From Mesorhizobium sp. B2-3-12 (GTDB lineage Bacteria > Pseudomonadota > Alphaproteobacteria > Rhizobiales > Rhizobiaceae): a stretch of 64,000 nucleotides of DNA. Within the stretch, counting starts at the first letter, position 1. Each line of letters starts with the position of its first letter. Where the stretch lies: NCBI RefSeq assembly GCF_006442205.1, contig NZ_VFVR01000004.1, positions 62,001 through 126,000 of the forward strand. Reading direction: 5' to 3'. A model generated the notes under the pieces. It ran no database searches and was not told the origin of the DNA. It saw only the letters and a program-made list of their open reading frames with translations. Shown here piece after piece: positions 27,302-36,026 of this stretch. The translations under genes were made by a program, and so were the position numbers.

Positions 27302-28033
27302 ATGATCGATTTGCCCGACACGGCGAGCCCTCTTTACGAGAAGGTGAAGGACTACATCCTGACCAACATCGGAACAGGCCGGTGGGGCAAGGATCGCAAG
27401 CTGCCGTCGGAGAACGAGCTGGTGGTTTCGCTGGGCGTTTCGCGGATGACGGTTCACCGGGCTCTGCGAGAGCTGACCGCCGCCGGATTCTTGATCCGGC
27501 TGCAGGGGGTCGGAACGTTCATCGCGCCACCCCGGCCGCAATCGACGCTGATCGAGATCAACAACATCGCCGCCGAGATCGTCGAGCGCGGCAACAGGCA
27601 TCGTTCCGAAGTCCTCGTCCTCGAAACCATCATGCCGACCAAGGAACTCGCTCTATCGTTCGAGTTTGCGAAACGGGTTTCGATCTATCACTCCGTCGTC
27701 GTCAATTTCGAGAACGACCTGCCGGTGCAACTGGAGGAGCGCTTCGTCAATCCGGGCCTGATACCCGACTATGACAAGCAGGACTTCGCCAAGACGGCAA
27801 CCTATGACTATCTCATGCAGAAGACCCCGGTAACCGAGGTCGAGCATATCATCTCCGCCATCCCGGCCGACAAGGAGACCGCGCGGCATCTGGCAATCGA
27901 TGTCGGCAGTTGCTGCCTTCTCCTGCATCGCCGGACATGGACGGGGGCGGTCGTGGCCACGATCAGCAAATTGACCTATGCCGGCAGCCGCTATTCGCTT
28001 GGCAGCCGCTACTCGCCTTCCAGGGCAGGCTGA
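27302..28033 (+). CDS. GntR-family regulator, HutC subfamily
   Basis: A 243-residue repressor-type protein. The winged helix is PLYEKVKDYILTNIGTG, followed by LPSENELVVSLGVSRMTVHRALRELTAAG. A UTRA effector domain makes up the C-terminal two thirds, with LQLEERFVN-like VQLEERFVNPGLIPDY. The start at MIDLPD has GGAAAGGA upstream. It closes the SDR-HisD-like-ADH operon and is the obvious candidate to read the TGTATRTRCWTGTAY sites at 23976, 28074 and 29488. Confidence 0.92.
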   Translation: MIDLPDTASPLYEKVKDYILTNIGTGRWGKDRKLPSENELVVSLGVSRMTVHRALRELTAAGFLIRLQGVGTFIAPPRPQSTLIEINNIAAEIVERGNRHRSEVLVLETIMPTKELALSFEFAKRVSIYHSVVVNFENDLPVQLEERFVNPGLIPDYDKQDFAKTATYDYLMQKTPVTEVEHIISAIPADKETARHLAIDVGSCCLLLHRRTWTGAVVATISKLTYAGSRYSLGSRYSPSRAG

Positions 28034-28073
28034 CGTCGATAGCGAATGCATCCCGAGAAGGTTTGGCCGTTAA

Positions 28074-28088
28074 TGTATGTACATGTAC
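28074..28088. promoter_or_regulatory. HutC-type operator upstream of the kinase-like gene
   Basis: TGTATGTACATGTAC agrees with the 29488-29502 core TGTATATGCATGTAT at 12 of 15 positions. It lies 53 bp before the start codon at 28141, in the 107-bp gap after the HutC-family gene, so the kinase-like gene probably has its own regulated promoter. Confidence 0.55.
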
Positions 28089-28140
28089 TGATAAGAATCG
28101 CGTCACGCTTGACCGGCGGATCGCCTGGAAGGAACGACCG

Positions 28141-29433
28141 ATGACGGCGACACCGAGCCGCACGGCGCGGATCAGGGCTCTCGCGCAGCATGATGTCGCC
28201 GAAGCGCAACGTGCGCTGTCGGCGTTGCTGGGCGACCTGTTCGGGATGAACCCCGGCAATGTCCGCATCAATGTCGACAAATACAGCCTCAATTCGTTGA
28301 ACGGCTTCTTCGACAGCGAAGGTCAAGCATACTTCTTCAAGTTCCATCAGGAGGAACGGGAAGAGGCGATGACCGGCGAATATTATCGCGCCGAAATCCT
28401 GTCGCGCGCCGGCCTGCCGGTCGACCAGCCCGTGCACATGTCCGCCCAGCCCGGCGAGCAGATCCTTGTCTATCGCCGGCGTACGGATCCGAGATTTTCG
28501 GATGTGCTGTTCGCGCTGGATACCAGGGACGATGCCGGCGGACGGCGCGAGGCGGTTCTTGCCGAGCGCGACCTGTCCGCCAGGCTGCTCGATGTCTATC
28601 TGGAAACGCTGCATCCGGTGACCGTCGCGCAGGTGTCGGCGGAGCCGATCCATCGGCTGTTCCACGAGCGGCTGATCGACGCCGATACGCGTTTGTCGCC
28701 AGGGGGCCGCCTGGCCGATTTCTACGTCGGCAAGCCGTTTGTCTTTCCCGGCGTGGAACTTGGTTGGGACCAGTTCTCCCGGCTGAAGTTCGTCATCAAC
28801 GGCCGGCGCTACATCAGCAGCATCGGCGAACTTTTCGACGCCGCCGCGGAGCGCCTGCGGCCGGACAGGCTTGCCGATGCCGGCGGTGTGGTCGCGCATG
28901 GCGACGCCCACAATGCCAATGTCTGGTACGTGGAGAAAGCAGGCGGGGCGGAACTGTCCTTCTTCGATCCCGCCTTTGCCGGCTCGCACATCCCCACGCT
29001 GTTGGCCGAGGTGAAGGCGACGTTCCACAACATCTTCGCCCACCCGTTCTGGCTCTACGATCCGGCCATGGCGACGCAGGCTTTTAAAGCGCTGGCGCGG
29101 CTGGATGGCGACTTTCTGCATGTCGACACGGACTGGGATTTGAGCCCGGTCCGCCACGACCTTCTGGAAGTGAAGGCGGTCGACCTGTGGCGGCCCTTGC
29201 TGCTGGAACTCAAGCGTCGCGGCATGCTGCCGGCGGATTGGCGAACCGTGCTGCGCTTGGGGCTGTTCCTGTCGCCGACCCTGGTCATGAACCTGCGGGC
29301 CGGCGCGCGAAGCCACACGCCGGTCTCGTCTCTCATTGGCTTTTCAGTCGCGGTTATGGTCGGCAGCGAGCCCGATGGCGGAACCGACCGGGTGACCGGT
29401 TTTTTTGACCGGATCGATCCCGAAAAAGCATAA
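28141..29433 (+). CDS. APH/protein-kinase-fold phosphotransferase-like protein
   Basis: A 430-residue protein with the kinase-like catalytic loop VAHGDAHNANV (His253-Asp255) and a DPAFAG metal motif (Asp276), as in aminoglycoside phosphotransferase, choline kinase and hydroxylysine kinase relatives. Lys68 in YFFKFHQ and Glu84 in YYRAEIL may be the ATP-lysine and its partner. The family usually phosphorylates a hydroxyl of a small molecule. GAAGGAAC precedes the start; the frame is open further upstream into the regulator gene but has no good start there. Context suggests activation of the substrate imported by the next three genes. Confidence 0.7.
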   Translation: MTATPSRTARIRALAQHDVAEAQRALSALLGDLFGMNPGNVRINVDKYSLNSLNGFFDSEGQAYFFKFHQEEREEAMTGEYYRAEILSRAGLPVDQPVHMSAQPGEQILVYRRRTDPRFSDVLFALDTRDDAGGRREAVLAERDLSARLLDVYLETLHPVTVAQVSAEPIHRLFHERLIDADTRLSPGGRLADFYVGKPFVFPGVELGWDQFSRLKFVINGRRYISSIGELFDAAAERLRPDRLADAGGVVAHGDAHNANVWYVEKAGGAELSFFDPAFAGSHIPTLLAEVKATFHNIFAHPFWLYDPAMATQAFKALARLDGDFLHVDTDWDLSPVRHDLLEVKAVDLWRPLLLELKRRGMLPADWRTVLRLGLFLSPTLVMNLRAGARSHTPVSSLIGFSVAVMVGSEPDGGTDRVTGFFDRIDPEKA

Positions 29434-29486
29434 GGGGTCGGGTGGAGGACTCGCGCTGATCAACGTAAAATTCTAGCCGCTCCAAC

Positions 29487-29542
29487 TTGTATATGCATGT
29501 ATGTATTTTAGCCTTGACATCCTCTGCCGCTGACGCTGAAAT
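29487..29542 (+). promoter_or_regulatory. Promoter of the taurine-type ABC operon with HutC-type operator
   Basis: TTGTATATGCATGTATGTA (29487-29505) is the operator. It is followed by TTGACA (29514-29519), 17 bp, and TGAAAT (29537-29542). The operator abuts the -35 box upstream. The start codon is 130 bp further on, leaving a long leader; I see no known riboswitch in it. Confidence 0.6.
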
Positions 29543-29673
29543 GTGTCAGCACTTCAACCATGAAGTGGCGGGCAAGACGCCGAGGCACAATGCCGCAAGA
29601 GCTGAACCCCGCAGTCTCACCAGACCGGACGCCCTGGGTAGAAAAGCGGTCTGATCATCAAGGGGAACGAAAG

Positions 29674-30684
29674 ATGACGCTTAACCTAGCAGGACAATTT
29701 CGCGCGTTGGCCATGGCGGTTGCCGTCGGGCTCGCCGCCGCCCCCGCGGCCTATGCTGCCGATGCGGCCATTCCCACGACGCCCGAGGCGGGATCGTTCA
29801 AGATCGGCATCGAGCCCTGGCTCGGATATGGCCAGTGGCACGTCGCCGACGCCAAGGGCTTGTTCAAGACCAATGGCCTGTCGGACGTCCAGATCGTCAA
29901 TTTCGCCGAGGACAAGGATATCAACGCCGCACTCGCCAGCGGCCAGCTCGACGCCGCCAATATCGCCACCCACACGGCGATGGGCATGGTCGCGGCCGGT
30001 CTGCCGGTGAAGATCGTGCTGCTGCTCGATGTCTCCATGACGGCCGATGCCATCGTCGCCGGCAAGGAGGTCACCTCCATCGCCGATCTCAAGGGCAAGC
30101 AGGTCGCTTTCGAGGAAGGCACGACGAGCGACATCCTGCTCAAATACGCGCTCGCCAGGAACGGCATGTCGGTCGCCGATATCCAGCCGGTACCTATGCC
30201 AGCGGCCGATGCCGGCGGCGCCCTGATCGCCGGCCGCGTACCGGTCGCGGTCACCTACGAGCCCTATCTCACCGTTGCCATGGCGCAGAACAAGGACGTC
30301 AAGCTGCTGTTCACCGCCGGCGAGGATCCCGGCCTGATCAGCGACGTGCTGGTGGTGCGCGACGAGGTGATCAAGTCGCGGCCCGGCCAGGTGCTGGCCA
30401 TGATCAAGAGCTGGGACGCCGCGCTCAAGGACTATAACGCCGACACGCCTGGTGGTCGCGCCATCATCGCCAAGGCGGTCGGTTCCGACGTCAAGGACCT
30501 CAACACCGCTTTCGACGGCGTGCGCTACTACTCGCTCGCCGAAAACAAGACGGCGCTCACCGGCGAGTTTACCACCAAGACATTCGCCGATGTCGAAGCG
30601 GCCGCCAAGAACGCCAAGCTGCTCCAGGCCGATGTGACACCCGAGCAGATGATCGATCCGTCCTTCGTCAAGGCGGCGCAGTGA
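29674..30684 (+). CDS. ABC transporter substrate-binding protein, TauA/SsuA/NrtA (NMT1-like) family
   Basis: A 336-residue periplasmic protein. The signal peptide is about residues 1-30 (AMAVAVGLAAAPAAYAADA). The mature region shows IGIEPWLGYGQWHVADAKGLF, LASGQLDAANIATHTAMGM, IADLKGKQVAFEEGTTSDILL and VAVTYEPYLTVAM, the pattern of taurine, alkanesulfonate, nitrate and thiamine-precursor binders. Start at MTLNLA with AAGGGGAACGAAAG upstream. The ligand is unknown; a sulfonate would fit the HpsN-like HisD paralogue but no desulfonating enzyme is seen. Confidence 0.88.
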   Translation: MTLNLAGQFRALAMAVAVGLAAAPAAYAADAAIPTTPEAGSFKIGIEPWLGYGQWHVADAKGLFKTNGLSDVQIVNFAEDKDINAALASGQLDAANIATHTAMGMVAAGLPVKIVLLLDVSMTADAIVAGKEVTSIADLKGKQVAFEEGTTSDILLKYALARNGMSVADIQPVPMPAADAGGALIAGRVPVAVTYEPYLTVAMAQNKDVKLLFTAGEDPGLISDVLVVRDEVIKSRPGQVLAMIKSWDAALKDYNADTPGGRAIIAKAVGSDVKDLNTAFDGVRYYSLAENKTALTGEFTTKTFADVEAAAKNAKLLQADVTPEQMIDPSFVKAAQ

Positions 30685-30712
30685 CGAGATCCGGATCGCG
30701 GTGGTAACGCGG

Positions 30713-31573
30713 ATGACCGGGGCGCCTCCCGCGAAAACCGGCTTGGCCCGCACGGCACCGGCGCCGGCCTCAAGACCGGCAAGACGCCGATCCTCCGGGA
30801 TCGGCGTGCCCATCGCGAGGGCGCGCTTCCTGACCATAGCGGTGGCCGTCTTTGTCGGCCTTGGCCTTGCCTGGTGGGCGGCGACCGGGCTCGGATGGGT
30901 GAAACCCATCTTCCTGCCGTCACCCGGCAGCGTCGCGACCCAGATTGCCAAGCTCGCCGCCGACGGCACCTTGTGGCTCGATCTCAGGGCCTCGATGTAC
31001 CGTATTTCCATCGGCTTCCTCCTCGCCTCGGCACTGTCCATACCGATCGGCGTGCTGATCGGCAGTTTCCGCTCCTGGGAGGCGGCCATCGAGCCGCTGG
31101 TGGATTTCATCCGCTACATGCCGGTCGTCGCCTTTGTGCCGCTCTCCATCCTGTGGGCAGGCACAGGCGACACCCAGAAATTCCTGATCATCTTCATCGG
31201 CACGTTCTTCCAGCAGGTGCTGATGATCATGGACAATGTGAAACGGGTGCCCGCCGATTTCATCGGTCTTGGGCGAACGCTCGGCCTGCCGGACCGCAAG
31301 ATCCTGACGCGCATCGTCGTGCCCAGCGCCTTGCCGGGCATATGGGACACGCTGCGCATCAGTCTCGGCTGGGCATGGACCTGGCTGGTGCTGGCCGAAC
31401 TCGTCGCCGCGACGTCCGGTCTGGGCTATCGCATCACCGTGTCGCAGCGCTATTTCCAGACCAACACCATCATCGGCTACATTCTGCTGCTCGGCGTGCT
31501 CGGCCTCATCACCGACCAGGTCATGAAGGCATTGGAGAAGGTGCTGTTCCGGCAGGACGGCCACTCGCAATGA
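30713..31573 (+). CDS. ABC transporter permease, TauC/SsuC-like
   Basis: A 286-residue inner-membrane protein with about six hydrophobic segments. The N-terminal 40 residues are unusually Ala/Pro/Arg-rich. FLPSPGSVATQIAKL, the RYMPVVAFVPL segment and the EAA loop IGLGRTLGLPDRKILTRIVVPSALPGI mark the taurine/sulfonate permease group. The ATG at 30713 is preferred; a GTG 12 nt upstream is possible. It is cotranscribed with the binding protein and ATPase. Confidence 0.9.
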   Translation: MTGAPPAKTGLARTAPAPASRPARRRSSGIGVPIARARFLTIAVAVFVGLGLAWWAATGLGWVKPIFLPSPGSVATQIAKLAADGTLWLDLRASMYRISIGFLLASALSIPIGVLIGSFRSWEAAIEPLVDFIRYMPVVAFVPLSILWAGTGDTQKFLIIFIGTFFQQVLMIMDNVKRVPADFIGLGRTLGLPDRKILTRIVVPSALPGIWDTLRISLGWAWTWLVLAELVAATSGLGYRITVSQRYFQTNTIIGYILLLGVLGLITDQVMKALEKVLFRQDGHSQ

Positions 31574-31583
31574 GGAACCGCCG

Positions 31584-32366
31584 ATGACTGTTCCCAAATT
31601 GCGGATCGCCGGTCTCGACAAGAGCTTCGGCACCGGCGAGCGGCGTACGCAAGTGCTGCGCGACATCAATCTCGACCTTGCTGACAATGAGTTCGTCTCG
31701 CTCGTCGGCACGTCGGGCTGCGGCAAGAGCACGCTGCTGTCGATCGTCGCCGGACTGCAGGATTTCGACGCCGGCGATCTCAGCATCGACGGCGCGCCGA
31801 TCCTGCAGCCGGGCCTCGACCGCGGCGTCGTCTTCCAGTCCTACACGCTGCTTCCCTGGCTGACGGCGCGGCAGAACATCGAGTTTGCCCTCAAGGCCGC
31901 CGGTTATGATCGCACGAGCTGTCGCGAGATCGCCCTCGAGCATCTCGATCTCGTCAAGCTGTCGCAAAGTGCCGATCGCTTCCCGTCGGAACTTTCGGGT
32001 GGCATGAAGCAGCGCGTCGCCATCGCGCGCGCGCTCTCCTATCGCCCCAAAATGCTGCTGATGGACGAGCCCTTCGGCGCGCTCGATGCCTTGACCCGGC
32101 ATCAGATGCAGGAACTCCTGACCCAGATCTGGGAAGAGCACCGGCTCACGGTGCTGTTTGTCACACATGACGTCGAGGAGGCCGTCTATCTGTCGGACCG
32201 CATCGTCGTCATGGGCATCGGCCCGGGACGCATCATGAAGACGTTCAACGTCGACATCGAGCGTCCGCGCCGGGAAGAGGTGATGGAAACGCCAGCCTTC
32301 ATGGATTTGCAGCGCGAGGTGCACAAGGCGATCCGCGAGGCATCAAGACGACCTGAAATGGCGTAA
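31584..32366 (+). CDS. ABC transporter ATP-binding protein, TauB/SsuB-like
   Basis: A 260-residue ATPase with Walker A GTSGCGKST, FQSYTLLPWLTARQNIEFAL (Q-loop), signature [15 protein letters not shown], Walker B LLMDEPFGALD and switch His in FVTHDVEEAV. It lies 10 bp after the permease stop. It completes a three-gene sulfonate-type importer. Confidence 0.93.
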   Translation: MTVPKLRIAGLDKSFGTGERRTQVLRDINLDLADNEFVSLVGTSGCGKSTLLSIVAGLQDFDAGDLSIDGAPILQPGLDRGVVFQSYTLLPWLTARQNIEFALKAAGYDRTSCREIALEHLDLVKLSQSADRFPSELSGGMKQRVAIARALSYRPKMLLMDEPFGALDALTRHQMQELLTQIWEEHRLTVLFVTHDVEEAVYLSDRIVVMGIGPGRIMKTFNVDIERPRREEVMETPAFMDLQREVHKAIREASRRPEMA

Positions 32367-32636
32367 TCCCTGGCATCTTGAAGACGACCCAGGGACGGCG
32401 TCCGCTGAAACCGGCAATGTCTTCGCGCGGCGTCGTGGCACTGTCGACTATCTTCCCGATGCCCGTCAATTCACGGCGGTCAAGATTTGTTGACTTCCAG
32501 CGAAGCGGAAATGACTACCGCTCGTCTGTTTGTCGGACCATAAGACGGCCTGCGATCAGGCCGGCTGGCCCATACGAGGCAATCTTGCCTTTGATCCGGG
32601 ATGCGCCACTTTGGCCAGGGCATACAAGCCACCTGC

Positions 32637-34080
32637 ATGACGGAATTGGCCAGAGTATTGGACCAGCCTCAGTTTGCCACCGAGCGCGACCCGAGGCTGA
32701 GGCTGATCATCCCGATCATCGTTGCCATCGCCTTTCTGATGGAGCAGCTCGATTCCACCATCATCACCACCGCGATCCCGGCCATCGCGCGCAGCCTGGA
32801 CACGACGCCGGTCAGGCTGAACCTGGCGATCACCACCTATATACTGACGCTCGCCGTGTTCATTCCCGTCAGCGGCTGGTTCGCCGACAGGTTCGGCGCG
32901 CGCAGGGTGTTCGCACTGGCGCTTTTCACCTTCACCCTCGGCTCGGCGCTGTGCGGCATGGCCGACAGTTTCGGCATGCTGCTGGCCATGCGTGCCTTGC
33001 AGGGGCTGGGCGGTGCCATGATGACGCCGGTCGGGCGGCTGATCCTGCTGCGCAGCTTTCCGCGCAGCGGCCTGATCGCCGCCATGACCTACATGACCTT
33101 GCCGGCCATCATGGGGCCAGTCATCGGGCCGTTGCTCGGCGGCCTGCTGACCACCTACGCGTCGTGGCGCTGGATATTCTACGTCAACGTGCCGTTCGGT
33201 TGCGTTGGAATCCTGGCGGCGCTGCGCTTTGTCGACGATTTCCACGAGGAAGCGGTGCAGCGCTTCGACTTTGCCGGGTTCCTGATGGTGGGTTGCGGCG
33301 TGGCGCTGCTGCAATTCGGGCTGGAAAACATCGGCCGGCCGATCATTCCGGCTTCCGCGACGGTGCTGGTGCTGGCCGCTTCCGTCCTGCTGCTGCTCGC
33401 CTTCGGGCGCTATGCGCGCCGCGTCGTGGCGCCAGCCGTCGACCTGACGCTGTTCCGGTTTCGCTCGTTCTGGGTCGGCACGCTGGCGGGCGGCCTGTGC
33501 CGTGTGGGTCAACGGCGTTCCGTTCCTTTTGCCGCTGATGCTGCAGGTCGGCTTCGGCATGAGCCCGGTCACGTCAGGCTCGCTGACATTCGTCGGCAGT
33601 TTCGGCGCGCTGCTCATGCGGCCGCTGCTGTCGCCACTGCTGCGCCGCTTCGGCTTCAGTGTCGTGCTGATCGGCAGCGCCATAATCGGCTCGGCCACCG
33701 TCGCGGGCTTTGCGCTGATGGGGCCCGATACGCCGCATTGGCTGATCGGCTCTTACGTCTTCCTGTTCGGCATCGTCCGGTCGGCGCAGTTCATGACCTC
33801 CAACACTTTGTCCTACGCCGATCTGCCGGCGCACAAGCTCAGCCGCGCCACCAGCCTCGGCGGCGTGTTGCAGCAGCTCAGCGTGTCGCTTGGCGTCTCG
33901 ATCGCCGCCATGCTGCTGGGGCTGATTGCCGGCGAAAGCCACGTGCTCACGCCGGAACGGTTTCACCAGGTATTCCTGCTGACCGCGATCATCCCGCTGA
34001 TCTCCATTCCCGGCTTTCTATACCTGCGCGCCGAGGACGGCGTTCAGGTCAGCGGCCACGTCAGAGGATCTCGCAACTAG
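32637..34080 (+). pseudogene. DHA2-type MFS transporter with an internal frameshift
   Basis: The first part (from about 32637) encodes MTELARVLDQ, then LMEQLDSTIITTAIPAIA, SGWFADRFGARRVF (MFS loop 2-3 motif) and GPVIGPLLGGLLTTYASWRWIF (antiporter motif C). Near 33503-33510 the reading frame shifts by one base: ...AGGLCRVG is followed in another frame by VNGVPFLLPLMLQVGFG, which runs to the TAG at 34078-34080. Together they make a normal protein of about 480 residues with 12-14 membrane segments. Either this is a recent pseudogene or a sequencing error in the GTGTGGGTC stretch. The 270 bp before it hold no recognisable gene. Confidence 0.82.
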
Positions 34081-34133
34081 GCCCTGTCGGGAAGGGCTTG
34101 GAGGCATTCCCGGTCGAACCCAGCCGATACCGC

Positions 34134-36026
34134 TCACGTCGCTTTTCCGGCCGCCGCGTCCATTCCCATCTCTTCCTCGGAAATGTCGTCGAAGGACGCG
34201 TAGTTCATGTTGTAGAGCCGGGCGTAGAGGCCCTTCTTCCGCATCAGCTGTTCGTGGTTGCCGCTTTCGACGATCTCGCCATTCTGCAGAACGATGATGC
34301 GGTCGGCGCCGCGAATGGTGGCGAGGCGATGCGCGATGACCAGCCCGGTGCGCCCCTCCAGCAGTTTGATCAGCGCCTTCTGGATCAGCATCTCGGTGTA
34401 GGAATCGATGCTGGCCGTGGCCTCGTCGAGCACCAGTATCTTGGCGTCGGCCACCAGCGCTCGCGCAAAACTGATCAGCTGGCGCTGGCCGAGCGAGAGA
34501 TTGCCGCCGCGCTGCTCGAGTTCGGTGTCGTAGCCGTCGAGCAGGTCTTCGATGAAGTCGTGAGCGCCGACGGCAACTGCTGCGCGCACCACTTCTTCGC
34601 GGCTGGCGCCGGTCTTGTGATAGCGGATGTTCTCCAGCACCGTGCCGGAGAACAGGAACGGCTCCTGCAGCACCATGGCCACCTGGTCGCCGAGCGAATC
34701 CTGCGTCAGGTCGCGCACGTCATGGCCGCCGACCAGGACCTCGCCCGACCAGACATCGTAGAAGCGGTGCACCAGCGCCATCGAGCTCGACTTGCCCGAC
34801 CCGGTTGGCCCGACAAGCGCTACCGTCTCGCCCGGATTGACGTGGAAGGAGATGTTCTTCAGCACCGGCTGGTTCGGCCGATAGCCGAAGGTGACGTTCC
34901 TGAACTCGACCGAACCGTCCATGTCGCGCGACAGCGCGATGGCGCCGTCCTTGTCGCTGACGTCCACCGGCACGTCGAGCACTTCGGAAATGCGTTGGCC
35001 CGACGCCATGGCGCGCTGCATGACGGAGTACTGCATGGTGAGCGAGCGGATCGGGTCGAAGAAGCGCTGGATATAGAACAGGAACGCCACCATGACGCCG
35101 ACGTCGAGACTGTGCGACAGCACCATCGAACCGCCGACGACGATGACCGTCGCCATGGCGATGCCGGTCAGCGTATCGACGATCGGCACCATCACCTGCG
35201 CGTATTTCGCCGACCGCAGATGTGCGTTGAGATTGGCCAGCACCTTCTCGTCGTAAAGGTCGAAATTGACATGCTGTCGCTCCAGGCTCTGCACGGTGCG
35301 CACGCCGTGGATGCCTTCGGCCAGCGCGCCGTTGGCGATCGAGTTGGTTTCGTGCGCCACCATGAAGGCGACCTTGGCGCGCGGCAGCCAGAACAGGCGC
35401 ACGATGAACAGCATCGGCATGGTCGACAGTGTCAGCAGCCCGAGCCGGAAGTCGAGCCAGAGCAGGACGGTGACGATGCCGAACAACAGCACGATGTCGC
35501 CGACGGACATGACCGACGTTTCGAGAAATTCCTGCATCGAATTGACGTCGCCCTGGAGGCGCGACATCAGCCGGCCGACCTCGGTCTTGTCCATGAAGCT
35601 CAGCGAGACCCGCTGCAAATGGCTGAACATGGCGCGGCGCAGGTCGGACAGCACGTTTTCCGCCACCTTGCCGACGACGCTCTCCTGCACATGGCTGGCC
35701 GCGTAATTGATGAGGATGATCACCGTGAAAGCGATGATCGCGGTGATCATCACCGAGCGGTCGAGCTTGCCGGGCGCCATGCCGTGATCGATTGCGTAAC
35801 GGATGACCAGCGGGATCGCGAGCTGCGTCAGCGTGAACACCAGCACGGCGGCGACCGAGATGAAAATCCGGCCCTGGTATGGTCTGACGAAGCTCCAGAT
35901 GCGCCTGACGATGCGCGGATCGTAGACCTTGCCGAAAACCTCTTCCTCGTCGCGGTGCGAGCCGACGACAGCCTTGGTCGGGCGGCCGCTTTTGTCTTCC
36001 CTCTCGTGGTCGTCCTGGGGCGACAT
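34134..36026 (-). CDS. Heterodimeric ABC exporter, catalytic-site half (membrane + ATPase)
   Basis: A 630-residue half-transporter with an N-terminal cytoplasmic tail, six membrane segments and a C-terminal ATPase. The ATPase has Walker A GPTGSGKSS, signature LSLGQRQLISFARAL (a divergent LSGGQ) and Walker B LVLDEATASID with the catalytic Glu intact. Together with the partner encoded at 36026-37906 it forms an exporter of the BmrCD/TM287-288 type for drugs or lipid-like compounds. It overlaps the partner gene by one base. Confidence 0.9.
   Translation of the reverse strand: MSPQDDHEREDKSGRPTKAVVGSHRDEEEVFGKVYDPRIVRRIWSFVRPYQGRIFISVAAVLVFTLTQLAIPLVIRYAIDHGMAPGKLDRSVMITAIIAFTVIILINYAASHVQESVVGKVAENVLSDLRRAMFSHLQRVSLSFMDKTEVGRLMSRLQGDVNSMQEFLETSVMSVGDIVLLFGIVTVLLWLDFRLGLLTLSTMPMLFIVRLFWLPRAKVAFMVAHETNSIANGALAEGIHGVRTVQSLERQHVNFDLYDEKVLANLNAHLRSAKYAQVMVPIVDTLTGIAMATVIVVGGSMVLSHSLDVGVMVAFLFYIQRFFDPIRSLTMQYSVMQRAMASGQRISEVLDVPVDVSDKDGAIALSRDMDGSVEFRNVTFGYRPNQPVLKNISFHVNPGETVALVGPTGSGKSSSMALVHRFYDVWSGEVLVGGHDVRDLTQDSLGDQVAMVLQEPFLFSGTVLENIRYHKTGASREEVVRAAVAVGAHDFIEDLLDGYDTELEQRGGNLSLGQRQLISFARALVADAKILVLDEATASIDSYTEMLIQKALIKLLEGRTGLVIAHRLATIRGADRIIVLQNGEIVESGNHEQLMRKKGLYARLYNMNYASFDDISEEEMGMDAAAGKAT

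Noticed and set aside
29543-29673. A riboswitch in the 130-nt leader of the taurine-type importer operon
   Set aside because: No known aptamer core (for example thiamine or SAM) was recognised and the gene class does not require one.
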